Source of the DNA: an uncultured Eubacterium sp.
GTDB taxonomy: Bacteria; Bacillota; Clostridia; Oscillospirales; Acutalibacteraceae
NCBI GenBank assembly: GCA_902462495.1
Contig: CABQCC010000020.1
Span: 1-19,469 of the forward strand
DNA: 19,469 nucleotides
Direction of reading: 5' to 3'
Part shown: one piece after another, positions 16,001-19,469 of the stretch
How positions within the stretch are numbered: position 1 is the stretch's first letter
Layout of the letters: every line of letters begins with the position of its first letter
Notes under the pieces: generated by a model
Told to the model about the DNA's origin: nothing
The model's database searches: none
The model's input: only the letters and a program-made list of their open reading frames with translations
Program-made: the position numbers and the translations under genes

Positions 16001-17758
16001 TTATTTGTCCTTTTCAACCGGTCTGCGAAGCTTGATGTGAGTTTCACGAAGCTGAAGTTCGGTTACATAGTTTGGTGCGCCGAGGAGCATATCCTGTGCG
16101 TTGCTGTTCATAGGGAACGCAATGATTTCACGGATATTTTCTTCATCCTTGAGGAGCATAATCATACGGTCAACACCCGGTGCCATACCTGCATGAGGCG
16201 GTGCACCATAGTGGAATGCGTTATAAAGAGCGCCGAACTTTTCCTTAACGGTATCTTCGCTGTATCCTGCCATTTCGAACGCCTTAACCATAACATCAGG
16301 TCTGTGGTTACGAACAGCACCCGATGAAAGCTCAACACCGTTACAAACAATGTCGTACTGATAAGCCTTAATTTCTGTCGGCTCTTCGTTGAGAAGTGCA
16401 TCCATTTCGCCCTGTGGCATTGAGAATGGGTTATGTGTAAAGATGAGCTGGCCGTTTTCGTCACGCTCAAACATTGGAAAGTCTGTGATGTAGCAGAACT
16501 CAAATCTGTCCTTATCAATAAGGTCAAGACGGTTTGCAAGTTCTGTTCTGATCATACCTGCGAGTTCATTGACAACCTTTGGTGTGTCGCAAATAAAGAA
16601 CAATGTGTCGTCTGTCTTGAAGTTAAAGATTGAGCGAAGTTCCTCTTTCTTATCATCAGGAAGGAACTTGTCGATAGGGCCTTTGTATGAGCCGTCCTCA
16701 AGAACTTCGATATAGCCAAGACCCTTCATACCGATTTCAAGTGCGTACTTGAGCATCTTTTCAAACCAGCCCTTTGACTGCTTTGCGCAACCCGGTACAT
16801 TGATACCACGAACAGGTCTGCCCTTGAATGCCTTGAATTCTACATCAGAGAAGAACTCTGTGAGGTCAACAATTTCAAGAGGGTTACGGAGATCAGGCTT
16901 GTCTGTACCGTACTTTAGCATAGACTCTTCATAAGGAATTTTTACAAATGGCTTTGGAGAAATTTTCTTTCCGCCGCCAAACTTTTCAAAAGTATCATAA
17001 AGAACTTCGTCAGCAACCTCAAATACATCCTCTTGAGTTGCAAAAGCCATCTCAAAGTCGAGCTGATAGAACTCACCCGGTGAACGGTCTGCTCTTGCGT
17101 CCTCATCACGGAAGCAAGGTGCAATCTGGAAGTATCTGTCAAATCCCGAAGTCATAAGGAGCTGCTTGAACTGCTGTGGTGCTTGTGGCAAAGCGTAGAA
17201 CTTGCCCTCGTGCTTACGAGACGGAATGATATAGTCACGAGCACCCTCCGGTGATGAACAAGTCAAGATTGGAGTTGTGATTTCGGTAAAGCCGAGAGAG
17301 GTCATCTTCTGACGAAGATATGAAACAACCTGGCTTCTGAAAATAATGTTGTCGTGAACCTTTTTGTTTCTCAAATCAAGGAAACGATAAGTAAGACGAA
17401 CATCCTCACGGGTTTCTCTGCTTTCGCTGATTTCAAAAGGCAAATTTTCTGTGCAAGGATTGAGCACCTTGAGAGTGTCAACCTTTACTTCAAGCTCGCC
17501 TGTTGCAATTTTTGGATTGATTGTTTCTTCATCACGCTTAACAACAACGCCCTCAACAGAGATAACGCTCTCTTTACGAAGATGGTTGATAAGGTCATCA
17601 TCGTTTACAACGACCTGTGTTACACCGTACTCATCTCTGAGGTCGATGAATGCAACACCGCCGTGGTCACGGATTGTGTCTACCCAACCTGCAAGTTGAA
17701 CTCTTTGGTTGAGATTATCAAATGTAAGCTCGTTACAGTTATGTGTTCTGTATGCCAT
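16001..17758 (-). CDS. aspS: Aspartyl-tRNA synthetase, bacterial type, probably non-discriminating
   Basis: AspRS attaches aspartate to tRNA(Asp); non-discriminating forms also charge tRNA(Asn), supplying GatCAB. The 585-residue class II enzyme has the N-terminal OB anticodon domain (1 to about 105), the first catalytic part with YALPQAPQQFKQLLM (188-202), motif 2 FRDEDARADRSPGEFYQLD (216-234), a bacterial GAD insertion (about 280-415), HNPFSMP (442-448), ELSSGAVRNH (476-485) and motif 3 GMAPGVDRMIML (524-535). His32 in RDHGG matches the loop His that helps P. aeruginosa AspRS accept tRNA(Asn); discriminating E. coli AspRS has Leu. The second determinant described there is not clearly matched. 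Being first in an operon with gatCAB supports the indirect Asn-tRNA route. AAAGGA precedes the ATG by eight bases. Confidence 0.97.
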   Translation of the reverse strand: MAYRTHNCNELTFDNLNQRVQLAGWVDTIRDHGGVAFIDLRDEYGVTQVVVNDDDLINHLRKESVISVEGVVVKRDEETINPKIATGELEVKVDTLKVLNPCTENLPFEISESRETREDVRLTYRFLDLRNKKVHDNIIFRSQVVSYLRQKMTSLGFTEITTPILTCSSPEGARDYIIPSRKHEGKFYALPQAPQQFKQLLMTSGFDRYFQIAPCFRDEDARADRSPGEFYQLDFEMAFATQEDVFEVADEVLYDTFEKFGGGKKISPKPFVKIPYEESMLKYGTDKPDLRNPLEIVDLTEFFSDVEFKAFKGRPVRGINVPGCAKQSKGWFEKMLKYALEIGMKGLGYIEVLEDGSYKGPIDKFLPDDKKEELRSIFNFKTDDTLFFICDTPKVVNELAGMIRTELANRLDLIDKDRFEFCYITDFPMFERDENGQLIFTHNPFSMPQGEMDALLNEEPTEIKAYQYDIVCNGVELSSGAVRNHRPDVMVKAFEMAGYSEDTVKEKFGALYNAFHYGAPPHAGMAPGVDRMIMLLKDEENIREIIAFPMNSNAQDMLLGAPNYVTELQLRETHIKLRRPVEKDK

Positions 17759-17817
17759 AATATAATTCCTTTCATGGAAAATTCTGAATAGATATAAAAA
17801 TCCATATTAACGCTAAT

Positions 17818-17846
17818 ATTATAGCACAGTTACCTTGCCACTTCAA
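17818..17846 (-). promoter_or_regulatory. Extended -10 promoter of the aspS-gatCAB operon
   Basis: On the minus strand TTGAAG (17846-17841), a 17-base spacer ending in TGC, and a perfect TATAAT (17823-17818) form a sigma-A promoter with an extended -10 (TGCTATAAT). Transcription should begin near 17811, leaving a leader of about 52 bases. That is too short for a T-box riboswitch, and I saw none. Confidence 0.8.
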
Positions 17847-17886
17847 CAACTATTTTATATTAATTATATATAAATTAATAGTTGTT
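17845..17886. repeat. Large AT-rich inverted repeat overlapping the aspS -35
   Basis: Outer arms AACAACTATT (17845-17854) and AATAGTTGTT (17877-17886) pair perfectly over 10 bases. The interior holds a further perfect 8-base pair, TATTAATT (17858-17865) with AATTAATA (17873-17880), that competes with part of the outer stem. It touches the -35 of the aspS promoter by two bases and lies just below the terminator of the upstream gene pair. It could be an operator, a second transcription stop, or a chance AT palindrome; the GC-containing outer arms make chance less likely. Confidence 0.6.
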
Positions 17887-17897
17887 TTAATAAAAAT

Positions 17898-17928
17898 AAA
17901 ATATCCCATTGTAAAAATAGGATATTTT
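17898..17928 (-). terminator. Intrinsic terminator after the uncharacterised gene pair
   Basis: Arms AAAATATCC (17898-17906) and GGATATTTT (17920-17928) form a 9-base stem. Read on the minus strand, the stem is followed by a T-rich tract (TTTATTTTTATT). It begins 15 bases after the stop of the 17943-18644 gene and separates that unit from the aspS promoter. Confidence 0.75.
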
Positions 17929-17942
17929 TTAAATTATAAATG

Positions 17943-18644
17943 CTACATTAAATCTAAAAGATGTGTCAACTGTTCATTTTTAATCGGCACACCAGTAAAA
18001 GTATAATCTGAAATATCGGTTGATAAATAATATTCCCCGTCATAATTTCCTATAATTATATTCGAATTCGGACAAACTGCCGAACCGGAATATGAAAAGC
18101 TAATATAATACCAATATCCGGTATTCTTAGTAAATGTTTTTGCTTCATACTCATCATCTTTATAATTTTCAAGAGATTTGCAAAAATATACAATATTGTC
18201 TTCATCGACAAATCGTTTCATTTTAGGCGAACTGTTTTTTGTAATCAAAACCGAAGTTATATTACCGCATTTCAAGTCATCAGTTTTATATATTGTTCTG
18301 TCTTTTGTAAACATTTTGCTATCCCTAAAAACAGACTGATATAAAAACACATTATCTTCATCATTTTCAAGTGAATAATATGCTCTCGGAAGAATCAAAT
18401 TAGGTTTTTCACAGATTTTGTCACCGAGGATAAATTCGGTGTTAGACGCAAAATAAAGTTCTGTGGGATAATAAACATCTCCGTTATATTCAATTGAGAC
18501 TATCTCACCGTTTTTTCTGTTTTCTTTGACTTGTAAATTCGGCAGATAATATTTGAACATATAAAAATCGAACGCAAGAGTAAAAATAATAACAATTACT
18601 GCCGTACAAAAGGCAATTATATTTTTAGATTTTGAAATTATCAT
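17943..18644 (-). CDS. Uncharacterised single-pass membrane-anchored protein
   Basis: I do not recognise this 233-residue protein. It begins with a short Lys-containing tail and one hydrophobic segment (about 8-30), followed by about 200 polar residues expected outside the membrane. The outer part is rich in Tyr, Asn and Asp, with four cysteines (78, 126, 155, 191) that could form disulfides; there is no lipobox. No enzyme motif is visible. The ATG overlaps the stop of the preceding membrane gene by 4 bases (ATGA) with GAGGTGA four bases upstream, so the two are translationally coupled and probably act together. Its base composition is visibly more AT-rich than the aspS and dcw genes, which fits an accessory or fast-evolving gene. 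A terminator follows. Confidence 0.8.
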   Translation of the reverse strand: MIISKSKNIIAFCTAVIVIIFTLAFDFYMFKYYLPNLQVKENRKNGEIVSIEYNGDVYYPTELYFASNTEFILGDKICEKPNLILPRAYYSLENDEDNVFLYQSVFRDSKMFTKDRTIYKTDDLKCGNITSVLITKNSSPKMKRFVDEDNIVYFCKSLENYKDDEYEAKTFTKNTGYWYYISFSYSGSAVCPNSNIIIGNYDGEYYLSTDISDYTFTGVPIKNEQLTHLLDLM

Positions 18645-19469
18645 TTACTCACCTCATATAAACCGGTTGCCTTGTTGAGTTTGTAAGTCGTTTCGTTGCA
18701 GGAATCATCAGACATTTTGCAATATGTGTCTTCGTCTGCGTAGTAATACTTATCATAATCGGCAATCGCAGAATGATTTGCAAATATTCTTGCACCGTTT
18801 TCATCAAGGCTCAAATAGTAATCATAAATTGCATTTGCGGCAAGAGTGTGAGAGTAGTTAAATTTTCTGATATCCCCACTGCTTTTGATTTCTATTGTTT
18901 TTAAATTAAGCACAAGTTCATCGTGATAATTGTTGCCGACGACCTTATAAAATTCTTCTTGGGCATCTGCATTTCCGTTTTTTGCAAGGGAGATGAGATA
19001 CGGCACGGCGCTGTCGGAAAGGTCGGCAATGTTACCTACATCAAGGTTTTCAAGCGTGTGATTATTGTATGCCTTGATGTTGTAATCTGCAATTCTTGCA
19101 TCAACATTTGAATAGGAAATCGCTATCAAAAGAGCGGAGCAAAAGACGATAATCGTTTGCATATAAGGCACTTTCGGTGCAAAGATGTGGACAATCAGCA
19201 TCACGATTACAACAGGCATCATAAGCATAAAAGCAAACACCAAAATGCGATTTTTTGAAAGTCCGTAAACGCTGACATTCATCACCATTTTTTGCATTGC
19301 CACGATTACAAGCAACGCTGAAAACACGGACACAAAGATGCAAAGTGCCTTTAGCAATTTGCCGTTTTTGCCCTTTACAAAAGCAAAAATTATGCCGATA
19401 ATAACTAAATTGATTGCGCAAACCGTGCACATTTCATAAAATCCGCCGAGGGTGACTGAGTGCTGCGGA
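18641..19469 (-). CDS. DUF4153/DUF4173-like multi-spanning membrane protein, C-terminal part (cut by window edge)
   Basis: The reading frame stays open to the right edge, so this is the end of a longer gene; 275 residues are visible. The first ATG inside the window (19432) is probably internal, since the preceding GGFYE residues continue a pattern (GFFELC-like) seen in the DUF4153/DUF4173 family. About four membrane segments follow, with SVYGLSKNRILVFAFML resembling the family's YGLTRLR-type segment. A soluble tail then begins at YSNVDARIADYNIK and runs through LDVGNIADLSDSAVPYLISL. The family has no established biochemical function. The assignment is from memory of these motifs and is moderate. 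The stop overlaps the next gene by 4 bases, pairing it with the single-pass protein. Confidence 0.65.
   Translation of the reverse strand, partial: PQHSVTLGGFYEMCTVCAINLVIIGIIFAFVKGKNGKLLKALCIFVSVFSALLVIVAMQKMVMNVSVYGLSKNRILVFAFMLMMPVVIVMLIVHIFAPKVPYMQTIIVFCSALLIAISYSNVDARIADYNIKAYNNHTLENLDVGNIADLSDSAVPYLISLAKNGNADAQEEFYKVVGNNYHDELVLNLKTIEIKSSGDIRKFNYSHTLAANAIYDYYLSLDENGARIFANHSAIADYDKYYYADEDTYCKMSDDSCNETTYKLNKATGLYEVSK

Noticed and set aside
17759..17811. Possible T-box or other riboswitch in front of aspS.
   Set aside because: The predicted leader is only about 52 bases with no T-box sequence, specifier hairpin or terminator before the start codon.
1..19469. Mobile element, phage, CRISPR or defence system.
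   Set aside because: No transposase, integrase, terminal repeats with target duplication, spacer-repeat array or defence-type protein was seen; the layout is explained by housekeeping operons.

Overview
The window is chromosomal housekeeping DNA from a low-GC Gram-positive bacterium, most likely an anaerobic Clostridia member. Ruminococcaceae/Oscillospiraceae-like is an inference from gene order and protein style, not proven. The reasons are a dcw cell-division and wall cluster in Firmicutes order, strong AGGAGG-type ribosome sites, sigma-A promoters close to consensus, a MurE with the meso-diaminopimelate motif, and a GatCAB plus AspRS operon. Every gene except one sugar transporter lies on the minus strand.

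Region 1 (1-11124, minus) is one long transcription unit: mraZ, rsmH, ftsL, a PASTA-bearing class B PBP, murE, murF, mraY, ftsW, murG and murA, the last cut by the window edge. It runs from transcriptional control (MraZ) through UDP-MurNAc-pentapeptide synthesis (MurE, MurF), lipid I and lipid II synthesis (MraY, MurG), and septal polymerisation and crosslinking (FtsW, PBP, FtsL). MurA, the first committed step, is at the end. murD, normally between mraY and ftsW, is absent. The unit starts at a strong sigma-A promoter whose leader carries GTGGGG boxes typical of MraZ autoregulation, here in an unusual dyad arrangement.

Region 2 (11125-12760) is a divergent intergenic region with a second strong promoter driving a MelB-type sugar:cation symporter on the plus strand. 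It ends in a perfect hairpin that should terminate transcription from both sides. No glycosidase or regulator accompanies the transporter.

Region 3 (12773-17846, minus) is the operon aspS-gatC-gatA-gatB: an aspartyl-tRNA synthetase, probably non-discriminating, with the amidotransferase that converts Asp-tRNA(Asn) and/or Glu-tRNA(Gln) to the amide forms. It has its own extended -10 promoter, abutted by a large AT-rich inverted repeat.

Region 4 (17898-19469, minus) holds two translationally coupled membrane-associated genes ending at an intrinsic terminator. One is the C-terminal part of a DUF4153/DUF4173-like multi-spanning protein cut by the window edge. The other is an unrecognised single-pass protein, more AT-rich than its neighbours.

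I saw no CRISPR array, insertion sequence, tRNA, rRNA or phage gene, and no convincing undescribed multi-gene system. The most interesting signals are regulatory: the mraZ leader, the ftsL-PBP junction and the aspS upstream palindrome. The AspRS subfamily and the uncharacterised gene pair also deserve a look.
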